DNA of 64,000 nucleotides from Paracoccaceae bacterium (GCA_013003075.1 JABDLJ010000004.1:62001-126000); one strand, 5' to 3'. Shown: positions 9,599-18,973, counted from the stretch's first letter. Program-made: numbers and translations. Notes: generated by a model not told the origin, from the sequence alone.

Positions 9599-10971
9599 CA
9601 CGCGCCCAATACTGACTGAAGCGCACGCGCGGTCTTGCCGGCGATCAGTTCGGCCTCGGCCCTGGTCAGGCACAGCGGCGGGGCAAAACCGATGATGTCG
9701 CTTTGCGGCATGGCGCGGGCGATCACGCCTTCGGCCATCAGCGCGGCGATCACCCGGCCGATCACCTGGTCGCCCGGATCGAAGAGCTGCCGGGTCTCGC
9801 GGTCCGCCACCAGCTCCACCGCCGACAAAAGCCCCGCACCGCGCACGTCGCCCACATAGGGATGGCCGCCGACGGCATCCTGCAAGGCGGCAGTGAAATG
9901 CGGGCCGACCTCGGCGGCGTTGGCGACAAGGCCCAGATCGTCGATCAGCTTCAGGTTGGCAACGCCCGCAGCCGCGCCGATCGGATGCGCCGAGTAGGTC
10001 CAGCCATGACCGAAGGGGCCATGCGTGTCGGTGCCCTCTTCAAGCACCTTCCAGACCTTGCCCGACACGATCGACCCCGACAGCGGCGCATAGGCCGATG
10101 TCAGCCCCTTCGCGATGGTGATGATATCGGGGGTCAGGCCGTAGTGCTCTGAGCCGAACATGGCGCCGAGGCGTCCAAACCCGGTCACCACCTCGTCGGC
10201 GATCAAAAGGATGTCGTGCCTGGCGAGGATCTGCTGGATCGCCTCCCAGTAGCCTTCCGGCGGCGGCACGATGCCGCCGGTGCCCAGAAGCGGCTCGGCG
10301 ATGAAGGCGGCGATGGTATCGGCGCCCTCGGCTTTTATAAGCTCTTCCAGCTCGGCGGCGCATTGGCGGGTGAACTCCGCCTCGCTTTGCGCGGCATCCT
10401 CGCGCCGGTAGTAGTACGGCGCGCGGGTGTGCAGCACGCGGTCCATCGGCAGATCGAACTGCTTGTGGAAGTACTCCAGCCCCGTCAGCGATCCGGTCAT
10501 CAGCCCCGATCCGTGATAGGCGCGCTGGCGCGAGATGATCTTCTTTTTCTCGGGCCTGCCGCGTACGTTGTTGTAATACCAGACGATCTTGACGTTGGTC
10601 TCGTTGGCGTCCGACCCGCCAAGGCCGAAATAGACCTTCGACATATGCGCCGGGGCGCGCGCCAGCACCATCTTGGCCAGCGTGATCGAGGCCTCGGTGC
10701 CGTGGCCCACATAGGCGTGGTAATACGCAAGCTCTTGCGCCTGGGCGGCGATGGCCTCGGCGATCTCGGTCCGGCCATAGCCGACATTGACGCAGTAAAG
10801 TCCGGCGAAGGCATCCAGAAACCGGTTGCCGTCGCGGTCGGTGATGTAGCAGCCTTCGCCGGTGGCGACGATGCGGGTCGGGCTTTGCCCGCGCGCGTGC
10901 TGGGCAAGATGCGTCGAGGGATGCATGAAATACGCGCGGTCCCAGGCATCGAGTTGGTCGTTTTTCAGCAT
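9598..10971 (-). CDS. Class III omega-aminotransferase
   Basis: This 457-residue PLP enzyme of fold type I, class III, has the aspartate that contacts the pyridine nitrogen at D259 ([13 protein letters not shown]) and the Schiff-base lysine at K288 ([12 protein letters not shown]). The ATG at 10971 has an AAGGAG ribosome-binding site; longer upstream frames are rejected. Relatives include beta-alanine/pyruvate, putrescine and diaminobutyrate transaminases (DoeD). As first gene of the minus-strand run it could transaminate diaminobutyrate or another omega-amino compound; this assignment rests on context. Confidence 0.85.
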   Translation of the reverse strand: MLKNDQLDAWDRAYFMHPSTHLAQHARGQSPTRIVATGEGCYITDRDGNRFLDAFAGLYCVNVGYGRTEIAEAIAAQAQELAYYHAYVGHGTEASITLAKMVLARAPAHMSKVYFGLGGSDANETNVKIVWYYNNVRGRPEKKKIISRQRAYHGSGLMTGSLTGLEYFHKQFDLPMDRVLHTRAPYYYRREDAAQSEAEFTRQCAAELEELIKAEGADTIAAFIAEPLLGTGGIVPPPEGYWEAIQQILARHDILLIADEVVTGFGRLGAMFGSEHYGLTPDIITIAKGLTSAYAPLSGSIVSGKVWKVLEEGTDTHGPFGHGWTYSAHPIGAAAGVANLKLIDDLGLVANAAEVGPHFTAALQDAVGGHPYVGDVRGAGLLSAVELVADRETRQLFDPGDQVIGRVIAALMAEGVIARAMPQSDIIGFAPPLCLTRAEAELIAGKTARALQSVLGA

Positions 10972-11185
10972 GGTGCGGGCTCCTTCGGTCGGCTGTGGCG
11001 CGGGCTTTTGCCGGCTGCGCGGGCGGGGCCGCAACGCCCTGAGGGGAGCCGGCCGGCCGGTGCGACCACCTTGGAATTCGCTTGACCTGCCATGCGCCCC
11101 CCGCTTGCATGGCACCTGACACCAGAGGCTTCGCGCTTGTCAATCGCGTGCGGGCCGGGCCTGCAGACAAAGGACGCGCAGACCG
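10972..11185. promoter_or_regulatory. Divergent promoter region of the diamino-acid catabolic locus
   Basis: This 214-base gap separates the aminotransferase gene (minus) from the DoeA-like gene (plus), so both transcripts should start here. On the minus strand there is a perfect TTGACA at 11143-11138, but the corresponding -10 position is poor. No clear operator palindrome was found and no regulator gene adjoins the locus. Confidence 0.35.
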
Positions 11186-12370
11186 ATGAGCAATCCAGAC
11201 CCCGCCTTTTCGTCCGCCGAATTTCAAAGGCGCCTGGCCAAGGTGCGCGCGGCGATGGCGGATGCGGGGATCGAGGTGCTGTTTTGCTCTGATCCGTCGA
11301 ACATGGCGTGGATCACCGGCTATGACGGCTGGTCGTTTTACGTGCACCAGGGGGTTTTGGTCTTTCACGATGCCGACCCGGTCTGGTGGGGGCGGCGCCA
11401 GGATGCCAACGGCGCGCTGCGCACGGTCTGGATGGAGCGCGCGCGCATCCACGGCTATGCCGACCATTTCGTTCAATCGTCGGTGCGCCACCCGATGCAG
11501 GATCTGTCGCGGATCCTGGCCGAGTTGGGACATGGCAGTGCGCGCATCGGGGTCGAGATGGACAATTACTATTTCTCGGCCCGCGCCTTTGCCGAACTGC
11601 AGACCGGCCTGCCACTGGCCCGGTTCGCGGACGCGACCGCGCTGGTCAACTGGCAGCGGCTGATCAAGTCAGGCGAAGAGATCGCGCTGATGCGCAAGGC
11701 GGCGCGGATCGCCGAGACGGCCATCGACGGGGTGGTGGCGCGAGCTCGGCCGGGCGTGCGCAAGAACGATCTTGTGGCCGAGATCTACGGCGATCTCATT
11801 CGCGGCGTGGAGGACGACTGGGGCGATTATCCTGCCATCGTGCCGCTCTTGCCAAGCGGGTCGGACGCCGCGGCGCCGCACCTGACGTGGGACGGGCGGC
11901 CGTTCCAGACCGGCGAGGCCACGTTCTTTGAACTTGCCGGCTGCTATCGCCGCTATCACGTCCCGTTCTGCCGCACCGTGTTTCTGGGCCGCCCGCCGGA
12001 TTTCCTGCGCCGCGCCGAGGCGGCGCTTGTCGAAGGGCTGGAAGCGGGGCTTGAGGCGGCGCGGCCGGGCAACCAGACCCGCGATATCGCGCGGGCGCTG
12101 GCCGCGCCGCTGGAGGCTGCCGGCATCGAGCGCGGCGCGCGCTGCGGCTACGCGATCGGGCTGTCCTACCCGCCGGACTGGGGCGAGCGCACCGCGTCCT
12201 TGCGCGACGAAGACGAAACCGTGCTCGAGCCGGGGATGACCTTCCATTTCATGCCGGGCCTCTGGATGGACGACTGGGGGCTGGAGATCACCGAAAGCAT
12301 ACTGATCGGTGAAAGCGGGCCGGCCGAATGCTTCTGTGATCGCCCGCGCGAGCTTTACGTGATCTCGTGA
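11186..12370 (+). CDS. Ectoine hydrolase-like M24 family protein (DoeA/EutD-like)
   Basis: This 394-residue pita-bread protein resembles DoeA/EutD, with an N-terminal segment DPSNMAWITGYDGWSFYVHQ of the type seen in ectoine hydrolases. The dimetal ligands of ordinary M24 peptidases are missing: the first aspartate position reads ELAGCYRRYHVPF and the region of the GHG histidine reads GYAIGLSYPPDWG. EutD and creatinase are known metal-independent members of the fold, so the loss fits. DoeA opens the ectoine ring to N-acetyl-diaminobutyrate in the cytoplasm. It overlaps the next gene by four bases (GTGA). Confidence 0.75.
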   Translation: MSNPDPAFSSAEFQRRLAKVRAAMADAGIEVLFCSDPSNMAWITGYDGWSFYVHQGVLVFHDADPVWWGRRQDANGALRTVWMERARIHGYADHFVQSSVRHPMQDLSRILAELGHGSARIGVEMDNYYFSARAFAELQTGLPLARFADATALVNWQRLIKSGEEIALMRKAARIAETAIDGVVARARPGVRKNDLVAEIYGDLIRGVEDDWGDYPAIVPLLPSGSDAAAPHLTWDGRPFQTGEATFFELAGCYRRYHVPFCRTVFLGRPPDFLRRAEAALVEGLEAGLEAARPGNQTRDIARALAAPLEAAGIERGARCGYAIGLSYPPDWGERTASLRDEDETVLEPGMTFHFMPGLWMDDWGLEITESILIGESGPAECFCDRPRELYVIS

Positions 12371-13530
12371 GCGCCGCGCTGGATATCCTTGGCGATCTCA
12401 TCGCCTTTCCGACGATCTCGACCGACAGCAATCTGGAGATGATCGACTACCTGGAGCGCCGGCTGGCTGCCAAGGGCGCGGTTCTGCGCCGGTTCTCGGA
12501 TGCAAGCGGCGCCAAGGCGAACCTCTTTGCGACGCTGGGGCCGGACACCGAGGGCGGCATTCTTCTGTCGGGTCATACCGACGTGGTTCCGGTTGCCGAT
12601 CAGGCCTGGACCAGTGATCCGTTCGCGATGCAGGTGCGGGATGGCGCGGCCTTCGGGCGGGGCACCTGCGATATGAAGGGCTTCATCGCCTCGGCGCTTG
12701 CGATGGTCGAGGCGCTGGATCCGGCAAAGCTGACGCGGCCCCTGCACCTGGCCTTCACCCATGATGAAGAGACCGGATGCCTTGGTGCGACCGACCTTGT
12801 GCAAGAGCTGCGCCGGCTCGACATCGCGCCCGATATCGCCATCGTCGGCGAGCCGACCGAGATGCGGATCATCGAGGGCCACAAGGGCTGTTTTGAATAC
12901 TCAACGCGGTTCAAGGGGCTCGAGGGCCACGGTTCGGCCCCCGATGCGGGCGTGAACGCCGCCGAATATGCCGCACGCTACGTGGCGCGGCTTTTGGAGC
13001 TGCGCGAAGATCTCAAGATCCGCGTGCCGCCCGCCAGCAAGTTCCAGCCGCCCTGGACCACGATCAATGTCGGGCGCATCAGCGGCGGCGTTGCGCATAA
13101 CGTGATCGCCGGGCGCGCCGAGATCGATTGGGAGATGCGGCCGGTCCAGGATGCCGATGCCGCGTTCGTCAAGGACGCGCTGGCGGCCTTTTGCCGCGAG
13201 ACGCTGCTGCCGGCGATGCATGCGGTGGACCCTGCCGCTTCGATCGAACTGGAGACCATCGGCGAGGTGGCCGGACTGATCCCTGAGCCGCACAACAAGG
13301 CGCGCGAGCTGGTGGCCGAACTGACCGGCGCGAACGCGGCCGATCTTGTGGCGTTCGGGACCGAGGCGGGGCTTTTCCAGTCGCTGGGCACGCAGGTGGT
13401 CGTGTGCGGGCCGGGCTCGATCGTGCAGGCGCACAAACCCGATGAGTTCCTGGCGCTGGATCAGCTTGCCGCGTGCGACGCGATGCTGTCGCGGCTTGCC
13501 GCCAAGCTGAAGCAGCCTTCACGCGCCTGA
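12367..13530 (+). CDS. M20 family acetylornithine deacetylase-like amidohydrolase (ArgE-like)
   Basis: This 387-residue M20 zinc amidohydrolase has the complete metal and catalytic set: SGHTDVVPV (His, Asp), GRGTCDMKG (Asp), THDEETGCLG (Glu-Glu), IVGEPTEM and the final His in VQAHKPDEF. The GTG start overlaps the DoeA-like stop, so the two are translationally coupled. ArgE removes acetyl from N-alpha-acetylornithine. N-alpha-acetyl-diaminobutyrate, the DoeA product, is shorter by one methylene, so this enzyme may replace the usual DoeB/EutE deacetylase. That substrate is inferred. Confidence 0.82.
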   Translation: MSAALDILGDLIAFPTISTDSNLEMIDYLERRLAAKGAVLRRFSDASGAKANLFATLGPDTEGGILLSGHTDVVPVADQAWTSDPFAMQVRDGAAFGRGTCDMKGFIASALAMVEALDPAKLTRPLHLAFTHDEETGCLGATDLVQELRRLDIAPDIAIVGEPTEMRIIEGHKGCFEYSTRFKGLEGHGSAPDAGVNAAEYAARYVARLLELREDLKIRVPPASKFQPPWTTINVGRISGGVAHNVIAGRAEIDWEMRPVQDADAAFVKDALAAFCRETLLPAMHAVDPAASIELETIGEVAGLIPEPHNKARELVAELTGANAADLVAFGTEAGLFQSLGTQVVVCGPGSIVQAHKPDEFLALDQLAACDAMLSRLAAKLKQPSRA

Positions 13531-13560
13531 CCCTGCCGGGGCATCACAACGGCATCTTCT

Positions 13561-13578
13561 TTTGCAACCGGTTTCAAA
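13561..13578. promoter_or_regulatory. LacI-family operator candidate upstream of the SDR/lacI pair
   Basis: The sequence TTTGCAACCGGTTTCAAA is an 18-base inverted repeat with one mismatched pair and a central CG, the form bound by LacI/GalR-family regulators. It differs by one base from the site at 18872-18889. It lies 163 bases upstream of the SDR start and so could mediate autoregulation of the SDR-lacI unit. Confidence 0.65.
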
Positions 13579-13740
13579 AATGCCTTGATCCCGGACGGTA
13601 GTTTGCGCAGGTTTGGGGCTGGGCCCGTCGCTGCGCTTGGCGCGGGGCCGCGCGTTGCTGGCGGCGGACCGGCAGGACAAGACGCGGCGGAACGCAGCCG
13701 CGATGCGTCCACCTCATGGCACGAAAGGAAAACCTGCTCG

Positions 13741-14496
13741 ATGACAAGCTTCGCCAAGTATCCCGGTCTCAAAGGAAAAACCGTTCTGATCACGGGGGGC
13801 GCCTCTGGTATCGGCGCCGAGATCGTGAAGGCCTTTGCCGCCGAGGGCGCGCAGGTCGGCATGATCGACATCGACGAGGGGACTGCAAACGAGTTGCTGG
13901 CAGGGCTGCAGGGCACGCACGCGCTGGAGGTCTGCGATCTGCGCGACATCGCGGCGCTGGGCGCGGCCATCGGGCGGCTGGCTGAAACCCTTGGGCCGGC
14001 CGAGGTTCTGGTCAACAACGCCGCCAGCGATGACCGCCACGACTGGCGCGAGGTCACCGCCGAGTACTGGGACGAACGGATGGCCACGAACCTGCGCCAC
14101 ATGTTCTTCACCATCCAGGCCGTTGCGCCCGGCATGATCGCGGCGGGCGGCGGGTCGATCATCAACATCGGCTCGAACTCCTGGTGGGAGGCGGGCAGCG
14201 GATTTCCCGCCTATGCGACGGCGAAATCGGCGGTGCACGGTCTGACCCGCACGATGGCGCGCGAGCTGGGCAAGGACCGGATCCGGGTGAACGCGGTGGT
14301 GCCGGGCTGGATCATGACCCAGCGGCAAAAGGATCTTTGGGTGACGCCGGAAGCGCTGGCCAAGCAGGTGGATCGCCAGTGCCTGCCCGATCCGATCGAC
14401 CCGGTCTATGTCGCCCGGATGGTGTTGTTTCTCGCCTCGGACGATGCGGCGATGTGCAGCGCCAACAATTTCATGGTCGAGGGCGGCTCGATTTGA
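13741..14496 (+). CDS. Short-chain dehydrogenase/reductase (sugar dehydrogenase type)
   Basis: This 251-residue classical SDR has the cofactor motif TGGASGIG, the NNA motif, and the catalytic Ser (GSNSWW), Tyr and Lys (YATAK). Acidic residues after the second strand (MIDIDEG) favour NAD over NADP. It resembles galactose/xylose/arabinose 1-dehydrogenase-type SDRs. It is followed by the LacI regulator and preceded by a LacI-type operator, so it most likely oxidises a sugar or cyclitol in the same regulon. The exact substrate is unknown. Confidence 0.8.
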   Translation: MTSFAKYPGLKGKTVLITGGASGIGAEIVKAFAAEGAQVGMIDIDEGTANELLAGLQGTHALEVCDLRDIAALGAAIGRLAETLGPAEVLVNNAASDDRHDWREVTAEYWDERMATNLRHMFFTIQAVAPGMIAAGGGSIINIGSNSWWEAGSGFPAYATAKSAVHGLTRTMARELGKDRIRVNAVVPGWIMTQRQKDLWVTPEALAKQVDRQCLPDPIDPVYVARMVLFLASDDAAMCSANNFMVEGGSI

Positions 14497-14599
14497 GACC
14501 GGCTGGCGATATCGACCTGGTGCTTGCGCCAAACGCCGTGCCCCGTCCGGCGGCTGCACGGGGCAGGGCGGTATGGGCCGGCCAATGCGAGGAGCGGCC

Positions 14600-15604
14600 G
14601 TGGCGCCGACCCTGAAAGATGTCGCCGAGCGCGCGGGCGTCTCTCGCTCTGCCGTCTCGCGCACCTTCACCGACGGCGCGTCGGTCTCGGTCAAGATGCG
14701 CCGCAAGGTCGAGACGGCGGCGCGCGAGCTGGGCTATCACCCCAACGCGCTGGCCTCGTCGCTGACCACCGGGCGCACCAAGCTGATCGGCCTTGTCTCC
14801 AATAATTTCCGCAACCCGTTCTTTCTGGAGGTTTTCGACCTTTTCACCCGCGGTTTGCAGGACCGGGGGCTGCGGCCGTTGCTGGTCAACCTCAGTGACG
14901 AAACCGACCCGGCCAGCTCGGTTCAGAAGTTGCGGCAATATTCGGTGGACGGGGTGGTGGTGGCCTCGTCGACCCTGCCGCCCAGCTTTGCCAAGGCGTT
15001 CCGGGATGCCGGCGTGCCGGTCGTGCACAGCTTTGGCCGCCACTCGGCCGCGCCGCTGGTGCACGTGGTGGGCATCGACAATATCGAATGCGGGCGTATG
15101 GCGGCGCGGGCGCTGGTCCGGCGCGGCTACCGGCGGCTGGCGTTCCTTGGCGGGCCGCCCGACGCGACCTCGACGCAGGATCGCCTGGCGGGATTTCTGG
15201 CAGAGCTGGAAGCGCACCCGGGCACCAGCGCCAGCCATTCCTTTGCCGCCGCCTATTCCTTCGATGCCGGCCGCGCCGAGATGCTGCGGCTTCTGGAGAC
15301 CGGCGCGCCGGCCGAGGCCTATTTCTGCGGTGACGACGTCTTGTCCATCGGCGCGCTGAGCGCGGTGCGCGACCGCGGCCTGAAAGTGCCAGAAGACGTC
15401 GGGATCATCGGCCTCAATGACATGGAGATGGCCGGCTGGGAGAATATCGGCCTGACCACGATCCGCCAGCCGATCGCGCAGATCGTCACCGCGTCCATCG
15501 AAGAGATGGTCGCGATGCTGGACGCGCCCGACCGCGCGCCCGAGGCGCGGATCTTCCCCTGCGAGGTTGTCGAGCGCAGCACGCTGAAGCCGTTGCCGCG
15601 CTAG
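14600..15604 (+). CDS. LacI/GalR-family transcriptional regulator
   Basis: The helix-turn-helix begins at the N-terminus (APTLKDVAERAGVSRSAVSR) and a hinge helix follows (HPNALASSL); a periplasmic-binding-protein-like effector domain makes up the remainder. The GTG at 14600 is chosen because GGAG sits five bases upstream and the helix-turn-helix then starts at the usual distance; ATGs at 14573 and 14585 are alternatives. About 334 residues, normal for the family. It is the likely binder of the two TTTGCAACCGGTT-type palindromes, probably sensing a sugar or inositol derivative and controlling the SDR gene and the divergent iol-type genes. Confidence 0.88.
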   Translation: MAPTLKDVAERAGVSRSAVSRTFTDGASVSVKMRRKVETAARELGYHPNALASSLTTGRTKLIGLVSNNFRNPFFLEVFDLFTRGLQDRGLRPLLVNLSDETDPASSVQKLRQYSVDGVVVASSTLPPSFAKAFRDAGVPVVHSFGRHSAAPLVHVVGIDNIECGRMAARALVRRGYRRLAFLGGPPDATSTQDRLAGFLAELEAHPGTSASHSFAAAYSFDAGRAEMLRLLETGAPAEAYFCGDDVLSIGALSAVRDRGLKVPEDVGIIGLNDMEMAGWENIGLTTIRQPIAQIVTASIEEMVAMLDAPDRAPEARIFPCEVVERSTLKPLPR

Positions 15605-15622
15605 CGCCGCGCTGCCGCGGCC

Positions 15623-16780
15623 TCAGCGGAACATCTGCGGCCGCGCATCCACCCATTTGCCATCCGCCTTGCCGCTTTCGGCGACCGCGAAGACGGCGGC
15701 CATCGAGCGCAGACCGTCCTCGGCCCGCGGGTAGAGATCGGCGGCCGGATCGATCGCCCGCCCGGCCTTTGCCGCATGAATTGCCTCGGCCAGATCGCTG
15801 TAAATATTGGCAAAAGCCAACGGCATGCCCTCGGCATGGCCGATGGTGACGCGGCTGGCGCGGTCCGCCGCGGGGCTGAGATCTGCCTCGCCGCGCTCGA
15901 TCACCTGAAGCCGCTCGCCCAGCGGCATCCAGTAGAGCTGGTTGGGGTGTTCCTGCGCCCAGCGCAGGCCACCCTTCTCGCCGAAGACCTGCAAGGTCAG
16001 ACCGTGCTGACGGCCGATGGCGACCGACGAGGTCCAAAGCCGCCCGACCGCGCCGCCATCCATGCGGAAATTCACCATCGCGTCGTCTTCCAGCGTGCGG
16101 CTGGGAATGCAGCTTACGGTATCTGCCGAGAGCCTCGTGACCTCTTGGCCTGTGACGAAGCTGGCCATGTGCAGCGCGTGGATGCCGCAATCGGCGAACT
16201 GGGCCGAAACGCCCGCCTGCGCGGGATCGTAGCGCCAGCGCACCCGCGGGTTGTCGGCGTCGGCGGCGTCGGCGTGGTGGCCGTGCGCGAACTCGGCCTT
16301 CACCAGCCGGATCGCGCCCAGATCGCCGCGCGCCACCATCGCGCGCATGTGGCGCACCAGCGCGTAGCCGGTATAGCCGTAGTTGACCGCGCAGATCCGG
16401 CCCGCGCTCTGCGCGATCTTCACGATCTCTTCGCCTTCCTCGGTGGTCATCGTCATCGGCTTTTCGCACAGGACGTGAAAGCCGGCCTCAAGGAAGGCCC
16501 GGGTGATTTCGTAATGGGTCGCGTTCGGGGTGGCGACCGTCACCAGGTCGATCCGATCGTCGCGGGTCTTCTCAGCGTCCAGCATCTCGCGCCAGTCGCC
16601 ATAGGCGCGGTCCGGCGCAAGGCCCAGCCGCTGGCCGTAGGCACGGCCCGCCTCGGCGCGGTGATCAAGCGCGCCCGCGGCGAATTCGAACGCGCCGTCA
16701 AGCCCCGCGCCCAGCCGGTGCGCCGGTCCGATCTGGCTGCCTTCGCCGCCGCCGACCATACCCCATTTCAGTTTCGTCAT
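15623..16780 (-). CDS. Gfo/Idh/MocA family oxidoreductase
   Basis: This 385-residue protein has an N-terminal Rossmann motif (GMVGGGEGSQIG) and the family's catalytic ECKP-like segment, here LCEKPM. The start at 16780 follows an AGGAG-like site and begins directly before the dinucleotide motif. Relatives include inositol 2-dehydrogenase, scyllo-inositol dehydrogenase and other sugar dehydrogenases. It is the last gene of a three-gene minus-strand unit divergent from iolD, which favours a cyclitol or keto-sugar substrate. Confidence 0.83.
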   Translation of the reverse strand: MTKLKWGMVGGGEGSQIGPAHRLGAGLDGAFEFAAGALDHRAEAGRAYGQRLGLAPDRAYGDWREMLDAEKTRDDRIDLVTVATPNATHYEITRAFLEAGFHVLCEKPMTMTTEEGEEIVKIAQSAGRICAVNYGYTGYALVRHMRAMVARGDLGAIRLVKAEFAHGHHADAADADNPRVRWRYDPAQAGVSAQFADCGIHALHMASFVTGQEVTRLSADTVSCIPSRTLEDDAMVNFRMDGGAVGRLWTSSVAIGRQHGLTLQVFGEKGGLRWAQEHPNQLYWMPLGERLQVIERGEADLSPAADRASRVTIGHAEGMPLAFANIYSDLAEAIHAAKAGRAIDPAADLYPRAEDGLRSMAAVFAVAESGKADGKWVDARPQMFR

Positions 16781-16814
16781 TTCGGGTGCGCTCCTTTTGG
16801 GCGAGGCTGGTTTG

Positions 16815-17708
16815 TCAGGTGAAACCGATGGATTCCAGGTATTCCCGGTTGGCGCGGGCATCGCCGACGGGCGAGACATCGAGCGTCGGGTCGCAGTCCT
16901 GCTCGACCGTGCACCAGCCTTCATAGCCGGACTTCAAAAGCAGATCGCGCACCGCCGGGAAATCGACTTCGCCATCCGCAAGATTGCAGAAGATCCCCTG
17001 ACCGCAGGCGTCGTAGAAACCGGTGCGCCTGGCAATGGCGTCCGCCTTCACCTGGGCATCGGTGGTCTTGAAATGGACATAGGTGATGCGGTCCATGTGC
17101 CGTTTCATGAAGGCGACGGGATCGAAACCGGCATAGGTACAATGGCCGGTGTCGATGCAAAGCTTCAGCGTGCTGGGATCGACCTCGGCCAGGATACGCT
17201 CGACCTCGGGCTCGAAATCCATGAAACCGCCGGCATGGGGGTGAAGTTCGGGGATCAGCCCGTAGTCTTCGGCGCCCATGCGCGCGATGGTGACGATCCG
17301 GTCGCGGTAGGCGGCCCATTCGGCCAGGTCCATCTGTTCTGCCTCGGCGGCCCGCCCGGCGGTGGGCGCGCGGCGCGGCGAGATGGAATCGATGATCACG
17401 AAATGGCGCGCGCCATGCGCCTTCAGCGCCGCGCAGGTGCGTTTTGCCCCGTCCATCACATCGTCCCATTGCGCCGGGTCATGAAACGGCCGGAACACCA
17501 CGCCGCCGATAAGCGTCAGCCCTTCGTCCGCAAGCGCGTCGCCAAGCTCTGCGGGATCTTCGGGCATGAAACCGACGGGGCCAAGCTCGATGCCCTTATA
17601 GCCCGCCTCGGCGCATTCCTTCAGCACCGTGCGCCACGGCGGGTTGCGCGGATCGCCCGCAAACTCGACACCCCACGAACAGGGCGCATTGCCAATCCGG
17701 ATCGACAC
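16815..17708 (-). CDS. Sugar phosphate isomerase/epimerase-type TIM barrel (IolE-like)
   Basis: This 297-residue AP-endonuclease-2-type TIM barrel starts with GNAPCSWGVEFA and has metal-binding residues in PELHPHAGG, CIDTGHCTYAG, YVHFKTTD and the final CTVEQDCD. Such proteins include IolE (2-keto-myo-inositol dehydratase), IolI and IolH. The GTG start at 17708 has a strong AAGGAG site. Placed between two MocA-type dehydrogenases and divergent from iolD-iolC-iolB, IolE is the best functional guess; an isomerase role like IolI is the alternative. Confidence 0.75.
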   Translation of the reverse strand: MSIRIGNAPCSWGVEFAGDPRNPPWRTVLKECAEAGYKGIELGPVGFMPEDPAELGDALADEGLTLIGGVVFRPFHDPAQWDDVMDGAKRTCAALKAHGARHFVIIDSISPRRAPTAGRAAEAEQMDLAEWAAYRDRIVTIARMGAEDYGLIPELHPHAGGFMDFEPEVERILAEVDPSTLKLCIDTGHCTYAGFDPVAFMKRHMDRITYVHFKTTDAQVKADAIARRTGFYDACGQGIFCNLADGEVDFPAVRDLLLKSGYEGWCTVEQDCDPTLDVSPVGDARANREYLESIGFT

Positions 17709-17732
17709 GTCGTTTCTCCTTCCCGCTTTCGG

Positions 17733-18836
17733 CTATACCTGCCGCACGGGCGTCCATTGCCCGGTATTGGACGCTTTGGCAACGGCCTCCGTCACTTCGG
17801 CCACCGCCAGGCCGTCGCGGAAGGTGGGCCAGATCGCCTCGCCCGTCTCTATCGCGGTCAGAAAGTCACGCGCCTCGATGATGATGGTGTCCTGGTAGCC
17901 GGTGCCGTGACCGGGGCCCTGGCAGAAGGGCAGGTAGTCGGGATGCGCCGGGCCGGTGAGGATCTTGCGAAAGCCGCGCTCTGCCTCGGGGCCCTCGGCG
18001 CGGTAAAGCCAGATGGCGTTCTGGTCTTCCTGGTCGAAACGGATCGCGCCCTTCGTGCCGTGCACCTCGTAGGCGTAGCCCATCTTGCGCCCGGTCGCGA
18101 TGCGGCTGGAGTAGATATGCCCCATCACGCCGCTTTCGAAGCGGCATATGATCTGGGCGTGGTCGTCATTGGTGACGGTGCCGCCGGGGCGCTCTCGGTG
18201 CACGCATTCGACCTCGGCCATTACCTTGGTGATCGGGCCCATCAAGGCCAGCGCGGCATTGATCGGGTGCGGGGCAAGATCGCCCAGGTTGCCGTTGGCC
18301 GCACCTTCGCAGCGCCAGTTGAAGGGCATGCTGGGGTCGGCCAGGAAATCCTCGGTATGCTCGCCGCGAAAATAGGTCAGATCGCCGATCGCACCGTCGG
18401 CCAGAAGCTTCCGGGCGAACTGGCTGGCCGGGGTGCGGATATAGTTGAAAGCGGTCATGTTGGGCACGCCGGCGGCTTCGGCGGCGTCGACCATCGCGCG
18501 GGCGTCCTCGATCGTGTCGGCCAGCGGCTTTTCGCACAGGACCGGCTTGCCAAGGGCGATCGCGGCCTCGGCAATGGCGCGGTGGGTGTCCTGGGGCGAG
18601 GCGATGATCACCGCCTCGACGCGCGGGTCGGCCACAAGCTGTTGCCAGTCCGCCGTGGCGCGGGCAAAGCCAAAATTCCGCCGGTAGCGCTCGGCGTTCT
18701 CGGCGCTGGTGGCCGCGACCATTTCCAGCCGGGGGCGCAGGGCGGTTTCAAAGACCGCGCCGACCGCCGACATGGCCACGGCATGGGCCTTTCCCATGTA
18801 GCCGCCACCTACGATTCCGATCCCGACGTCTGGCAT
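17733..18836 (-). CDS. Gfo/Idh/MocA family oxidoreductase (candidate inositol dehydrogenase)
   Basis: This 367-residue protein has the Rossmann motif GIVGGGYMGKAHA and the catalytic LCEKPL segment. The ATG at 18836 has a GGGAG ribosome-binding site. It is the first gene after the operator at 18872-18889 and divergent from iolD, which makes it the better candidate for the IolG-type dehydrogenase step, although family membership alone does not fix the substrate. Confidence 0.83.
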   Translation of the reverse strand: MPDVGIGIVGGGYMGKAHAVAMSAVGAVFETALRPRLEMVAATSAENAERYRRNFGFARATADWQQLVADPRVEAVIIASPQDTHRAIAEAAIALGKPVLCEKPLADTIEDARAMVDAAEAAGVPNMTAFNYIRTPASQFARKLLADGAIGDLTYFRGEHTEDFLADPSMPFNWRCEGAANGNLGDLAPHPINAALALMGPITKVMAEVECVHRERPGGTVTNDDHAQIICRFESGVMGHIYSSRIATGRKMGYAYEVHGTKGAIRFDQEDQNAIWLYRAEGPEAERGFRKILTGPAHPDYLPFCQGPGHGTGYQDTIIIEARDFLTAIETGEAIWPTFRDGLAVAEVTEAVAKASNTGQWTPVRQV

Positions 18837-18871
18837 CCAACTCTCCCTGGTGGTGCGGCATCCAGATTGCG

Positions 18872-18889
18872 TTTGCAACCGGTTGCAAA
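18872..18889. promoter_or_regulatory. LacI-family operator in the divergent iol-type promoter
   Basis: TTTGCAACCGGTTGCAAA is a perfect 18-base palindrome with central CG, typical of LacI/GalR-family operators. It lies between the MocA-type dehydrogenase (minus, start 18836) and iolD (plus, start 18974), where it could control both directions. A near-identical site lies upstream of the SDR-lacI pair. Confidence 0.75.
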
Positions 18890-18973
18890 ATCTGTAACTT
18901 TGGAATCGGCCTCGTGCAAGGGGAATTGTGCGCGGACCATTTTTCGAAGCCGGCAGATGCAAGGAGACCTGGT

